Of a DNA stretch of 36,048 nucleotides, positions 7,974 through 16,040 are shown piece after piece. Source of the stretch: Pseudomonadota bacterium. Lineage in GTDB: Bacteria; Pseudomonadota; Gammaproteobacteria; CALCKW01. A model generated the notes under the pieces. The model was not told where the DNA came from. It worked only from the letters and a program-made list of their open reading frames with translations, and ran no database searches. The stretch covers positions 1 to 36,048 of the forward strand of contig JBCCUP010000046.1 in assembly GCA_039196715.1 (NCBI GenBank), given 5' to 3'. The stretch's first letter is position 1. Each line of letters opens with the position of its first letter. The translations under genes were made by a program, and so were the position numbers.

Positions 7974-9922
7974 GCGTGATCTCCTGATGAGAGGTGGAAC
8001 AGCGGTCCACCGCGAAAGGGGGCGAAGCCGGTGCCGAAGACAATGCCGGCGTCGAGTTCGTCTTCGGATTCGACCACGCCGTCGCGAAGACAGGCCTGGC
8101 ACTCGTCGTAAAACGGTTCGAGCAGCGCCTGTTCGATCTCGTCGAGCGCGGCAGCGTCGGCGTCGAACGGCTGCTTGACCGCCTTGCCCTTCTCCCAGCG
8201 GTAGTTGCCCTCCCCGCTTTTCTTGCCGAGCTTACCGGCGCTGACGAATTCACCGATGCGTGCTTGCAAGGCGGCGGGCGCGCTCAGGGTTTCGGCAACC
8301 TTCTGACAGACGTCGAGGCCGACCACATCGGCGAGCTCCACCGGCCCCATCGGCATGCCGAAACGCAGCGCGGCTTCGTCGAGGTTCTCGAGCTTGATGC
8401 CCTTCTCGAGGTGCAGGTCGACGGCCTTGAGCATGTACGGCGACAGCACGCGGTTGACGAGGAAGCCCGGGCTCGACTTGACTGCGAGCGGCAGTTTGCC
8501 GATGCGCTGGCCGAAGGCGAGGCCGCGCTGGACCACAACCGGGTCGGTCTGGTCGCCGCGCACCACTTCGAGCAGCGGCATCTTCGCGACCGGGTTGAAG
8601 AAGTGCAGGCCGACGAGGCGGGTCGGGTCCTGCAACGCCGGCGTCAGGCTTTCGAGCGGGATCGACGAGGTGTTGGTCGCGAGCACCGCGTCGGCGCGCA
8701 TGCGCGGCTCGAGGGCCTTGAACAGCGTCTGCTTGATCTCGGCGTCCTCGATGATCGCTTCGATCACGACGTCGGCGCGGGGTACCCCGTTGCCCTCGAG
8801 GTCGGGGATCAAGCGCGCCTTGGCCGCTACCAGCGCCCCGCCCCGCAGGCGCCGCGCAAACTGTTTGTGCGCGCGCTTGAGCGCGGGCTCGATGAAACGC
8901 ATCTCGCGGTCCTGCAGCGTGACTTCGAGGCCCTGCTGCACGCACCAGGCGGCGATGTCTCCGCCCATCACACCGGCGCCGACCACGTGGACGCGACGCA
9001 CAGGGAAGTCGACCGTCTTGCCCGAGCGTTTGAGCGACTCCATGAGGTTGAACACCCGGCGCAGACCCCTGGCCGACGGGCCGACCATGAGCTTGCCGAC
9101 CTCATCGGCCTCGGCCGCGAACTGGGCGCGTTTGTCGCCGCCGTGGGCGCGCCAGCTCTCGATCAGGCGAAACGGTGCCGGGTAGTGCGCTTCCCGGGCT
9201 TTCGCCGCCGTCTGCTTGACCATGACACGCGACAGCGCTTCGCGCGCCGGACGGCTGTTGGTCAACCGCTCGAGCTGCGTCGGGTGCACGCTCTTGCGCT
9301 TTCGCTGCACCGCATTCAGCGCGTCCCAGCGCAGGCTGCCGTGGCGCTTGCTGACCGCGTCGATCACGCCCTGCGCGCGCGCCGCCGACGGCTTGAGCAA
9401 CTTGCCCGCCAGCATCAGCGGCATGGCCTTGGCCGCGCCGATCCGGTGGGTCAGGCGCACGGAGCCGCCGAAACCCGGGAATATGCCAAGTTTGACTTCC
9501 GGGAGGCCGATACGCGTCTTGGGGTCGTCGGTGGCAATGAGGTAGTCGCAACAGAGCGCGAGTTCGAGACCGCCGCCAAGGCAGAAGCCGTCGATCGCCG
9601 CGACCTTGTGGCAGCGCAGATCCTCGAAGCGCTGAAACAGCGCGTGGGCCTCGGTGATCCCGGCGGTGACCTCGCTGGCCGACGTCAGGTGGTCGAACTC
9701 GCGGATGTCCGCGCCCGCGATGAAGCCCGACGCCTTGCCCGACATCAGCACCAGGCCGGCCGGGGTGTCCGCCTCGAGCGCCGTGAGCACGCGGCCGAAC
9801 TCGTCGAGCACGTCGCGCCCAAGCGTGTTGGTGTCCTCGCCTGCCCGGTCGATGACCAACCAGGCCACGCCCGCCGCGTCGACGTCGCAGCGCCAGTGCG
9901 CCAGCCCTTCAAGTTGCGCCAC
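7970..9922 (-). CDS. fadJ: Fatty-acid oxidation complex alpha subunit, FadJ-like
   Basis: Bifunctional enoyl-CoA hydratase / 3-hydroxyacyl-CoA dehydrogenase. The hydratase half shows GFIAGADIREF (oxyanion region, near 66-76), GGGLELALCCD with catalytic E120, and GLPEVKLGIFPGFGG with E142. The dehydrogenase half begins with the NAD-binding VHVVGAGVMGGDIA near residue 310, then ATNTSSIPLE and the catalytic GLHFFNPVAKMPLLEVV (His near 439). Its second domain carries GFLVNRVLSPYM and ends with GTGFAPFRGGPL. At 650 aa it is slightly shorter than FadB/FadJ (about 715). The chosen start is GTG 9922, with AAGGAG six bases upstream; longer frames to 9991 lack signals. First gene of a coupled fadJ-fadI-SIMPL unit. 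Confidence 0.94.
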   Translation of the reverse strand: MAQLEGLAHWRCDVDAAGVAWLVIDRAGEDTNTLGRDVLDEFGRVLTALEADTPAGLVLMSGKASGFIAGADIREFDHLTSASEVTAGITEAHALFQRFEDLRCHKVAAIDGFCLGGGLELALCCDYLIATDDPKTRIGLPEVKLGIFPGFGGSVRLTHRIGAAKAMPLMLAGKLLKPSAARAQGVIDAVSKRHGSLRWDALNAVQRKRKSVHPTQLERLTNSRPAREALSRVMVKQTAAKAREAHYPAPFRLIESWRAHGGDKRAQFAAEADEVGKLMVGPSARGLRRVFNLMESLKRSGKTVDFPVRRVHVVGAGVMGGDIAAWCVQQGLEVTLQDREMRFIEPALKRAHKQFARRLRGGALVAAKARLIPDLEGNGVPRADVVIEAIIEDAEIKQTLFKALEPRMRADAVLATNTSSIPLESLTPALQDPTRLVGLHFFNPVAKMPLLEVVRGDQTDPVVVQRGLAFGQRIGKLPLAVKSSPGFLVNRVLSPYMLKAVDLHLEKGIKLENLDEAALRFGMPMGPVELADVVGLDVCQKVAETLSAPAALQARIGEFVSAGKLGKKSGEGNYRWEKGKAVKQPFDADAAALDEIEQALLEPFYDECQACLRDGVVESEDELDAGIVFGTGFAPFRGGPLFHLSSGDHA

Positions 9923-10171
9923 GTCACACTCCTTCAATACCCGTTGGATGTGCGCGATTCTACGCCATGCACCCTGCATCGCCGTGACCAAATCCGCTCA
10001 CACCGTACCCAAATGTGCTCAGTGGTCACCGGATGTGACGGTGTCGGCCCCCCGACCCGCGAGAACGCCGAAAAGCCTGGCCAAATCGCGTATCCTAGAC
10101 GGGCGCTGACCCCGTGCGGGATCGCGCCTGCGCGCACCGGTGCAGAATGCTATCCACAAGGCCGTCCACGC

Positions 10172-13132
10172 ATGCTGAGCAAGTTATTCCGAGGTCGACT
10201 GCGTTCGGGTTCATCGCCCGAGCGGAAGCTGGCTGAGATCGAGTCGCTCAGCAGCGCCAACCCGGAGCAGCTGTCGCGCCTGCGTGCCTTCAGCGAGGAC
10301 GAGGACCCGACCGTCCGACTCGCCGCCATCCGCCACATCGGGCTGCGCGATCAACTCTGCAAGATGCTCGTGCGCGAAACGGACCCGGACGTGCGGGGCG
10401 CGTTGCTCAACGACCTCTTCAACCAGGTCAACACCGCCGACGAGCGCGAGATCGCCGCGCTGCTGTTCAGACACGCGCGCGACGCCGACACCCGGCGCCA
10501 GCTCGCACTCGAACTGCCCGCGGCCGGCGCCGTTGCGGCACTGGTGGCCCAGTGCGATGACCCGAGTCTCGCCCTCGACATCGCGGGCACGCACCGCATC
10601 GCCGCCGTGCGGCTCGCCGCGGCCGAACTCATCGACGAACCCGGGCAGCTGCAACAGCTCGCGAAATCCGCACGTGACAAGTCGGTGCAGCAGTTGGTGC
10701 GCGCCAAACAGCGCGACCTCAAGGCCGCACAGACGGCCTCCGAGGAGGCCGCCGAACGCGTCGACCGGCTGATCTCGTCCAGCGCCAAGTTGATCGACAG
10801 CGCGGACACGGTCGACTACGCGGCGCGCGTGCAGGTAGTGCAATCCCAGTTCGACGATCTTGTCGACAGGCTTGGCGACGACCAACGCCACGTGATCGAG
10901 CGCAACATCCGGCGCTGTGTGCAGCGCGCAGAGCAGCTCGAGCGCGATGCCGCGGTACCCGAGGCCGACACGGCGCCCGAGCCAATCCCGTCGACCGCGA
11001 CGCCGGTGACCGGTGCCGAGACTGCGCAGGTGCCGTCACCCGACCCCGCGCCGGACAGCGCGCCCGCGGTGCTCGACCCGCAGCTGAACGCCGCCGAGCG
11101 CGCGACCGCCGACGCGTTGCTCGACGAGATTGTCTCTGCCTGTGCCGGACTCGACATGCAGTCCGCCGACGCGCTCGAAGCGGCGCTGACGGCCGCGCAC
11201 ACGCGCTGGCAAGGCCTGCCGACCGACCGGCTCGACACCGACCTCGAGATTCGCTTCACCGACACGGTCGCGCCGATCGCCTCGGCGCTCGCCTGTCACC
11301 GCCTGCTCGACGCCGAACGCGAGGCGATCGCGGCCTTCCTCCAGACCGACATCTCGGCGGAGCTCGAACCCGAGGCGATCGCCGCACAGCAGGACCAACT
11401 CGCCGACTGGCTGGCGCGGCTCGACTGGCCGACGTCGGCCGAGCAACCCGCGGCGCTGGCCGGGCTGGTCGCGCACGGTCAGGCCCTCGCCGCCGAGGTC
11501 AAACGGCGCGATGAGGTGCACCAGCAGGCCGCGCGCAAGCTCGACCGCCTGATCCACCGCTTGCGCGGCCACGTGCAGCGCAAGCAACTCAAGAGCGCGC
11601 TGCACGCCTCGCGCGACATCGACGCGCTGCTACCGCAACTCGGTGCGGCGGCCGCGCGTACCGCAGAGCGCAAACTCTCGGCCCCCCGCAGCGCGTTGAA
11701 GCAGCTCAAGGACTGGGAAGAATTCAGCGCGCGCCCCAACCGCGAAGCGCTGTGCGAGAAGATCGAAGCCCTGCGCGACGAACCCCTGGCCCCCGACGCC
11801 CAGGCCGAGGCGGTCAAGGCGCTGCGCCAGAGTTGGCGTACCGTCGGCGCCGTGCCGCTCGACGAGGGCGATCCGTTGCGCGAGCGCTTCCTCGGCGCGG
11901 CCGAGGCGGCGTTTGCCCACTGCGCCGACTGGCATGAGCGCCAGCAGAGCGCGCGCGCGCAGAACTTGCGCGAACGGGAGCGCCTCGCGGACGAACTCGC
12001 GCAATTCATCGACACGATCGACTGGGACAACCCCGACCTCGACACGCTGAACCGCGCGATGCGGGCCAGCCGCGACGAATGGCGGCACTATTACCCCGTT
12101 CGGCACAGCGAGGCGCGCGCGTGCCAGAAGCGTTTCGACAGCATGATGGACAAGCTCAGCAAGGCCATCAAACGCGGCCACCAGCGCAACGCCGACGCGC
12201 GCGAGGCGTTGATCAGCCAGGCCGAAGCGCTCGCCGAGGACGCCGACCTCGATCAGGCGATCCAACGCGCCATCGCGCTTCAGGACGCCTGGAAACAGGT
12301 GGGGCCGGTCGCCGCCAAACAGCAGCGGCAGCAGTGGAAGCGGTTTCGCAAGCCGATGGACGCGCTGTTTGCTCGGCGCAGCGCGCGGCGCGACAGTCAG
12401 CAGGCGGAATCCGATGCGCGGGTGTCGGCCGCCCGCGACGCCCTCAGCGAATTGCGTGCGCTCGCCGCGGACGGCAACCAGCCGCTGAGCCAGCGCGCCC
12501 GTGCGGCCGAGGACATCCTCGAGGCCCTGCAACCGCAACTCGACACCCTGCCGCTCCGGGACCGCAAGGCCTTCGAGCGCGACGCCGCCAAACTGATGCA
12601 GGGCCTGCAGGACGCGCAGCGCGACGCCCCGCGCCAACGCAAGCTGGCGCGGCTGCACACCCTCGCCGAGGTGGCCCAGTCCTGTGCGGCGCTCGAAGGT
12701 GACCACCACCGAGGCGAGGTTGTCGACGCCTCCGCGCTGCTCGCCTCACTCGGCGAACGCCTCGGCGAGAACACCGCCGCGCGCGCGCTGATCGAGCAGC
12801 GTCTCGAGGCCCTCGCCGCCCCGTACGACGCGTCTCTCACGGCGCAACAGACCGAATTCCTCGGCGACACCCTGATCGAAATCGAGGTGCTCGCCGACCT
12901 GCCCACGCCGGACGCGTGGCGCGCCGAGCGGCGCGCCTGCCAGATCGAGATGCTCGAGGAACACGCCGGCGCCTCGGACACCGACGCCGACTCGCTCTAC
13001 GCGCTGGTCGAGCGCGCGCTGGCTGCGGGCCCGCTCGCCCTGCACGACACAGCAGCCCTCACGGAACTCGAAGCCGAGCCGCGTCTGGCGGCCATCGTCG
13101 ACGCGGCGCCGCGCTGGCTGCGCCGCACCTGA
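10172..13132 (+). CDS. DUF349 domain-containing helical protein
   Basis: A 986-residue, strongly helical and charged protein. The first ~190 residues look like HEAT-type repeats (DPTVRLAAIRHIG and DPDVRGALLNDLF are typical turns). A Pro/Ala/Thr-rich linker follows near 270-300. The rest contains repeated DUF349 modules with the pattern ...W..VG.V(P)....L..RF..A...F, for example LRQSWRTVGAVPLDEGDPL near 550 and AWKQVGPVAAKQQRQQWKRF near 707. There is no signal peptide or membrane segment. The family is known in gammaproteobacteria without a settled function. ATG 10172 is chosen because the MLSKLFR N-terminus suits the family; the frame stays open upstream to 7994 only because it runs antisense to fadJ. 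Confidence 0.88.
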   Translation: MLSKLFRGRLRSGSSPERKLAEIESLSSANPEQLSRLRAFSEDEDPTVRLAAIRHIGLRDQLCKMLVRETDPDVRGALLNDLFNQVNTADEREIAALLFRHARDADTRRQLALELPAAGAVAALVAQCDDPSLALDIAGTHRIAAVRLAAAELIDEPGQLQQLAKSARDKSVQQLVRAKQRDLKAAQTASEEAAERVDRLISSSAKLIDSADTVDYAARVQVVQSQFDDLVDRLGDDQRHVIERNIRRCVQRAEQLERDAAVPEADTAPEPIPSTATPVTGAETAQVPSPDPAPDSAPAVLDPQLNAAERATADALLDEIVSACAGLDMQSADALEAALTAAHTRWQGLPTDRLDTDLEIRFTDTVAPIASALACHRLLDAEREAIAAFLQTDISAELEPEAIAAQQDQLADWLARLDWPTSAEQPAALAGLVAHGQALAAEVKRRDEVHQQAARKLDRLIHRLRGHVQRKQLKSALHASRDIDALLPQLGAAAARTAERKLSAPRSALKQLKDWEEFSARPNREALCEKIEALRDEPLAPDAQAEAVKALRQSWRTVGAVPLDEGDPLRERFLGAAEAAFAHCADWHERQQSARAQNLRERERLADELAQFIDTIDWDNPDLDTLNRAMRASRDEWRHYYPVRHSEARACQKRFDSMMDKLSKAIKRGHQRNADAREALISQAEALAEDADLDQAIQRAIALQDAWKQVGPVAAKQQRQQWKRFRKPMDALFARRSARRDSQQAESDARVSAARDALSELRALAADGNQPLSQRARAAEDILEALQPQLDTLPLRDRKAFERDAAKLMQGLQDAQRDAPRQRKLARLHTLAEVAQSCAALEGDHHRGEVVDASALLASLGERLGENTAARALIEQRLEALAAPYDASLTAQQTEFLGDTLIEIEVLADLPTPDAWRAERRACQIEMLEEHAGASDTDADSLYALVERALAAGPLALHDTAALTELEAEPRLAAIVDAAPRWLRRT

Positions 13133-13181
13133 GCGCCGACCCCGCACGGTCGCGTGCAACGCCGCTGTCGGGCTGACGGAC

Positions 13182-13215
13182 CGGAACTTGCGTGCTAGAT
13201 AAGGCACCTGTTCCG
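13182..13215 (+). promoter_or_regulatory. Two-step hairpin upstream of the small basic ORF
   Basis: CGGAAC (13182-13187) pairs with GTTCCG (13210-13215), and inside it GTGC (13192-13195) pairs with GCAC (13204-13207) around an 8-base loop. It lies 50 bases after the DUF349 stop and just before the GGAGG of the next small ORF. There is no T run, so it is not a standard terminator. It could be a leader structure affecting translation of the small ORF, an mRNA 3' end stabiliser, or an operator. The loop sequence TAGATA could also be a -10 element. Confidence 0.4.
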
Positions 13216-13233
13216 AACGGGGAGGGAACCCGC

Positions 13234-13371
13234 GTGAGCACACCGATCCGCCCGCCTGCCGACGACAAGCGCCACTCGCAACGGCAACAACGCAAGTCCG
13301 ATTCGCGTCTCACCCAGCGGGTGCGGCAGTCACGCCGTCGCGCGGGGGACCTGGCGCGCCGCGCCGCGTGA
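13234..13371 (+). CDS. Very small basic protein (45 aa), unknown
   Basis: A short frame beginning with GTG at 13234, with GGAGG about 8 bases upstream, and ending with TGA at 13371. The product is rich in Arg, Gln and Ser (DKRHSQRQQRKSDSRL, then an RVRQSRRRAGDLARR tail), very basic, without a hydrophobic segment. I do not recognise it. A good ribosome binding site, a well-formed hairpin in its leader and a stop that leaves room before nudC speak for it. Small size and a GC-rich setting, where Arg-rich frames arise by chance, speak against. If real, it would likely bind nucleic acid or the ribosome, but that is only a guess from charge. Confidence 0.4.
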   Translation: MSTPIRPPADDKRHSQRQQRKSDSRLTQRVRQSRRRAGDLARRAA

Positions 13372-13437
13372 ACACGCCCCACCGCACGACCCTGCGCCGC
13401 AGCCCTGTGTGCGGCGGCCCGGCCATTCGCGGCCCGT

Positions 13438-14313
13438 TCAGCCCAGCTGCAGCCAGTCGTCGAGCAACTCGCGCGAGATCGACACCGCGCGCGGCAGCTT
13501 CACCGGCCGCTGTTCGGACGGTCGCAGGAGTTCGTCGCGCGTGTACCACGCGGCCGACTCGAGCTCGCTGGTGTTGACGGTCAAGGCCGTTTCGCGCGCT
13601 TCTGCGATGAAACCCAGCATCAGCGACTGGGGGAACGGCCAGGGTTGCGACCCGCGGTACTGCACGTCGCGCACCCGCACCCCCACCTCTTCGTAGACCT
13701 CGCGCGCCACCGCCTCTTCGAGGCTCTCGCCGGGCTCGACAAAGCCCGCCAGCACCGACTGCATGCCGGGCGGAAAGTGCGCACTGCGGCCGAGCAGGAC
13801 GCGGTCGCCACCGTCGTGCACCAGCATGATCACCGCCGGGTCCACGCGCGGGAACTGGTCGGTGCCGCAACCCGGGCAGTGGGCCGAGTGGCCCGCGCTC
13901 GCGTGCTCGAGCGCGGTGCCGCACGCCGGGCAGAAGCCGGTGCGACGGCGCCACACGGCGAGCGCCCGCGCGTGCGCGGCGACGGCCGCGAGGTCGCGGT
14001 CGAGGGTGCGGCCGATCACGCGGATGTCGAGCGCGCGCGGCCGTTCGAGCGGCGGCTCGTCCACTGCGGCCGCGAACACCGGTTCCCCGCTCCACAGCCC
14101 GAGAAACGCGCTGATCGGCAGCGTCGGCAGGGCCGCGCGCGGCAGCAGAATCTGCTCGCTGTCCTCGCCAGCCAGGATGTCGTCGCCGTGGGTCAGCACC
14201 AGGTGGCTGTGGGGGTCGCCCGCGGCGCGCTCCAGCCAGTCGGCGTCGCCGCGCAGGTGGTCGGCGCGGTCGAGCGGACTGCCTGCGAAGAACAGCGGCC
14301 GGTGGCGTGTCAT
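13438..14313 (-). CDS. nudC: NAD+ diphosphatase NudC (Nudix hydrolase, RNA deNADding)
   Basis: Hydrolyses NAD(H) to NMN(H) and AMP, and in E. coli removes NAD caps from RNA. The 291-residue protein has the zinc ribbon (FCPACG ... HCPGCG, near 135-160), the Nudix box GFVEPGESLEEAVAREVYEE followed by VGV, and the SQPWPFPQSLM motif that marks the NudC subfamily. ATG 14313 is preferred because AGAGGGG lies just upstream; the longer frame to 14442 lacks signals and adds a non-family N-terminus. It is divergent from lexA, and the LexA boxes lie about 100 bases upstream of its start, so SOS influence is possible but unproven. Confidence 0.92.
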   Translation of the reverse strand: MTRHRPLFFAGSPLDRADHLRGDADWLERAAGDPHSHLVLTHGDDILAGEDSEQILLPRAALPTLPISAFLGLWSGEPVFAAAVDEPPLERPRALDIRVIGRTLDRDLAAVAAHARALAVWRRRTGFCPACGTALEHASAGHSAHCPGCGTDQFPRVDPAVIMLVHDGGDRVLLGRSAHFPPGMQSVLAGFVEPGESLEEAVAREVYEEVGVRVRDVQYRGSQPWPFPQSLMLGFIAEARETALTVNTSELESAAWYTRDELLRPSEQRPVKLPRAVSISRELLDDWLQLG

Positions 14314-14410
14314 GGGCGTCCCCTCTGTGAGCAAGCCCGCTATTGTAGGGGTGCAGGCCGTGCGTGGCACCCGGCGGCACCGTCGACCGCACCGCGGCGG
14401 CGCTTGCCCT

Positions 14411-14446
14411 ACTGTGCGAAACACAGTACTGTACATAAACACAGAT
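14411..14446 (+). promoter_or_regulatory. LexA binding region (canonical SOS box plus adjoining near-box)
   Basis: The canonical box is TA-CTGT-ACATAAAC-ACAG-AT at 14427-14446, with the required CTGT-N8-ACAG geometry. Directly before it, TACTGT ... ACAGTA at 14411/14412-14428 has perfect arms but a 7-base centre, and shares TA with the canonical box. The canonical box ends 19 bases before the lexA ATG, where it can block the lexA promoter. This is the standard autoregulation of lexA; the off-spaced second palindrome may add a weaker half-turn-shifted site or be a relic. Confidence 0.85.
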
Positions 14447-14465
14447 ACAGCAACCGGACGTGCTC

Positions 14466-15110
14466 ATGCGCCCCCTGACCGAACGCCAGATGCAAGTGCT
14501 CTCGTTGATCTGCCGCACCATCCACGACGACGGCATGCCGCCCACGCGCGCCGAAATCGCCAGTGCACTCGGTTTTGCCTCGGCCAACGCCGCCGAGGAC
14601 CACCTCAAGGCGCTCGCCAAGAAAGGCATGATCGAGAAGATCCCGGGCAACTCGCGCGGCATCGTCATCACCCCGCTCGCGCGCGAGCACTGCCCGGACT
14701 GCAGCGGTTTCGGTGACGCCAGCGGCGGCCTGCCGGTGATCGGGCGTGTCGCGGCCGGCGCACCGATCGAGTCGCACGAACACATCGACGACTTCCACCG
14801 CGTCGACCCGCACCTGTTCAGCCCGCGCGCCGACTACCTGCTGCGCGTCCAGGGCGACAGCATGCGCGATGTCGGCATCCTCGACGGCGACCTGCTCGCC
14901 GTGCACCGCACGCACGAGGCCCACAACGGCCAGATCGTGGTGGCGCGCGTCGACCACGACGAGGTCACGGTCAAGCGTTTCCAGAAGCGCGGCAACACGG
15001 TCCGTCTGCTGGCGGAAAACCCCGACTACGACCCGATCACCGTCGACCTGCGCGAGCAACACCTGAGCATCGAGGGGCTCTACGCCGGCGTGCTCCGCGT
15101 CGCCGGCTAG
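14466..15110 (+). CDS. lexA: LexA repressor, with a Cys-x-x-Cys insertion in the hinge
   Basis: SOS repressor that cleaves itself when stimulated by RecA filaments. The N-terminal winged helix-turn-helix (residues 1-68, [13 protein letters not shown] then [11 protein letters not shown]) reads the CTGT-N8-ACAG box seen upstream. The cleavage site is A97-G98 (GRVAAGAP), and the Ser/Lys dyad is S132 (QGDSM) and K170 (VTVKRF). At 214 residues it is about 12 longer than E. coli LexA. The extra residues sit in the hinge before [11 protein letters not shown] and include H75-C76-P-D-C79, an unusual CxxC. ATG 14466 gives the family N-terminus [11 protein letters not shown] at 14460 would add two residues. 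imuA and imuB follow on the same strand. Confidence 0.95.
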   Translation: MRPLTERQMQVLSLICRTIHDDGMPPTRAEIASALGFASANAAEDHLKALAKKGMIEKIPGNSRGIVITPLAREHCPDCSGFGDASGGLPVIGRVAAGAPIESHEHIDDFHRVDPHLFSPRADYLLRVQGDSMRDVGILDGDLLAVHRTHEAHNGQIVVARVDHDEVTVKRFQKRGNTVRLLAENPDYDPITVDLREQHLSIEGLYAGVLRVAG

Positions 15111-15211
15111 CCACGCACCGGTGCTCACCGTGGGATGCCCTCACCCTGCCAGCCCCGCGCGCACCGCCTCGGTGTGCGCCCGCACAGCGCCCCGCTGAGC
15201 TGTGTGCCGCC

Positions 15212-16039
15212 GTGTCCTCCCTCGAACAACTGCTGCAGGCGCAGCCCCGACTCTGGCGCGGCCGCCAACACCCGCACGGCCAGCGCACCGCCCCCACCGG
15301 TGACCGCCGGCTCGATGCCTTTCTGCCCGGCGGCGGCTGGCCGCTCGGCAGCCTGACGGAGCTGCTCACCCCGCCGCCCGGCGGGGGCGAGCTGTCCCTG
15401 GTGTTGCCCAGCGTGCGGCGCCTGACGGCCGAGGCGCACTGGGTCGCCCTGGTCGCCCCGCCCTTTCTGCCCTACTCACCCGCCCTGGCGCGCGCCGGCG
15501 TGGCCCTGTCACGCGTGTTGATCGTGCAACCCGAACACGCCCGTGACGCGGCCTGGGCCGCCGAGCAGCTGCTGCGCTCCGGCGGGTTTCGTGCGGTCCT
15601 GAGCTGGCTGCCCCACGCCAGCACCACCCAGCTCCGCCGCCTGCAGCTCGCCGCCGAAGCCGGCCACGACGCCTGGGCCCTGGTCTACCGCCCCGAATCG
15701 ACCCTCGACACCGCGTCGCCCGCCGCCCTGCGCCTGCACTACCAGCCCGCCGACGCCCGCCGTCGGCGCCCCGCCCAACTGCAGGTGGTCAAATGCCGCG
15801 GTGCCAACCCCGGCACCCTGAGCCTCGGCGGGCCTGGCGCAGCGCCGTGCTCCCAGCAACCGGCGGCACCGCCGTCGCCCCAGCAACGGCTGCCGCAGCA
15901 ACGGCTGCCGCAGCGAGGGCTGCCCCAACAACGGCTGCCGCAGCACCGGCTGCCGTCCCCCACACTGACCGCCCACGCGGCCCGGCAGGAGGCGCTGCCG
16001 TTCGCCGGCCTGCCACCCGACGCCGCCAACGACGGCTGA
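15212..16039 (+). CDS. imuA: ImuA, SOS mutagenesis accessory protein (SulA/RecA-like)
   Basis: RecA-fold-like partner of ImuB and DnaE2 in SOS translesion synthesis. Family features are RRLDAFLPGGGWPLGSLTELL near the start, the GGGELSLVLPSVRRL strand where RecA would have its P-loop, WVALVAPPFLPYSPALARAG, and the LRRLQLAAEAG and AALRLHYQPADARRRRPAQL stretch. Total length is 275 residues. Unusual features are a C-terminal tail with five QQRLP-type pentapeptides (about 224-248) and a QEALPF hexapeptide at 259-264 resembling a sliding-clamp binding motif. The start is GTG 15212 with a weak ribosome site. No SOS box lies in the 101 bases after lexA, so expression is probably by read-through from the lexA promoter. 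imuB begins one base after its stop. Confidence 0.88.
   Translation: MSSLEQLLQAQPRLWRGRQHPHGQRTAPTGDRRLDAFLPGGGWPLGSLTELLTPPPGGGELSLVLPSVRRLTAEAHWVALVAPPFLPYSPALARAGVALSRVLIVQPEHARDAAWAAEQLLRSGGFRAVLSWLPHASTTQLRRLQLAAEAGHDAWALVYRPESTLDTASPAALRLHYQPADARRRRPAQLQVVKCRGANPGTLSLGGPGAAPCSQQPAAPPSPQQRLPQQRLPQRGLPQQRLPQHRLPSPTLTAHAARQEALPFAGLPPDAANDG
15881..15955 (+). repeat. Five 15-bp tandem repeats inside imuA
   Basis: Consensus CAGCAACGGCTGCCG, at 15881-15895, 15896-15910 (identical to the first), 15911-15925, 15926-15940 and 15941-15955, with a few substitutions in the last three. Each unit encodes one pentapeptide (QQRLP, QQRLP, QRGLP, QQRLP, QHRLP), so gain or loss of a unit keeps the reading frame. 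It is a coding minisatellite, not a CRISPR array. Confidence 0.95.
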
Positions 16040-16040
16040 C

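Noticed and set aside
10150-10160. DnaA-box-like CTATCCACA between fadJ and the DUF349 gene
   Set aside because: A single site with one mismatch, no AT-rich unwinding region and no further boxes; not evidence of an origin.
7994-10171. Long plus-strand open frame running into the DUF349 gene
   Set aside because: It is antisense to fadJ, is Arg/His/Leu-rich without domains, and is open only because of high GC. The DUF349 protein starts at 10172.
15111-15211. Separate SOS box for imuA
   Set aside because: No CTGT-N8-ACAG or close variant is present in this gap; read-through from lexA is the simpler view.
15881-15955. CRISPR-like short repeats
   Set aside because: The units are contiguous, without spacers, and encode in-frame pentapeptides; a coding minisatellite.
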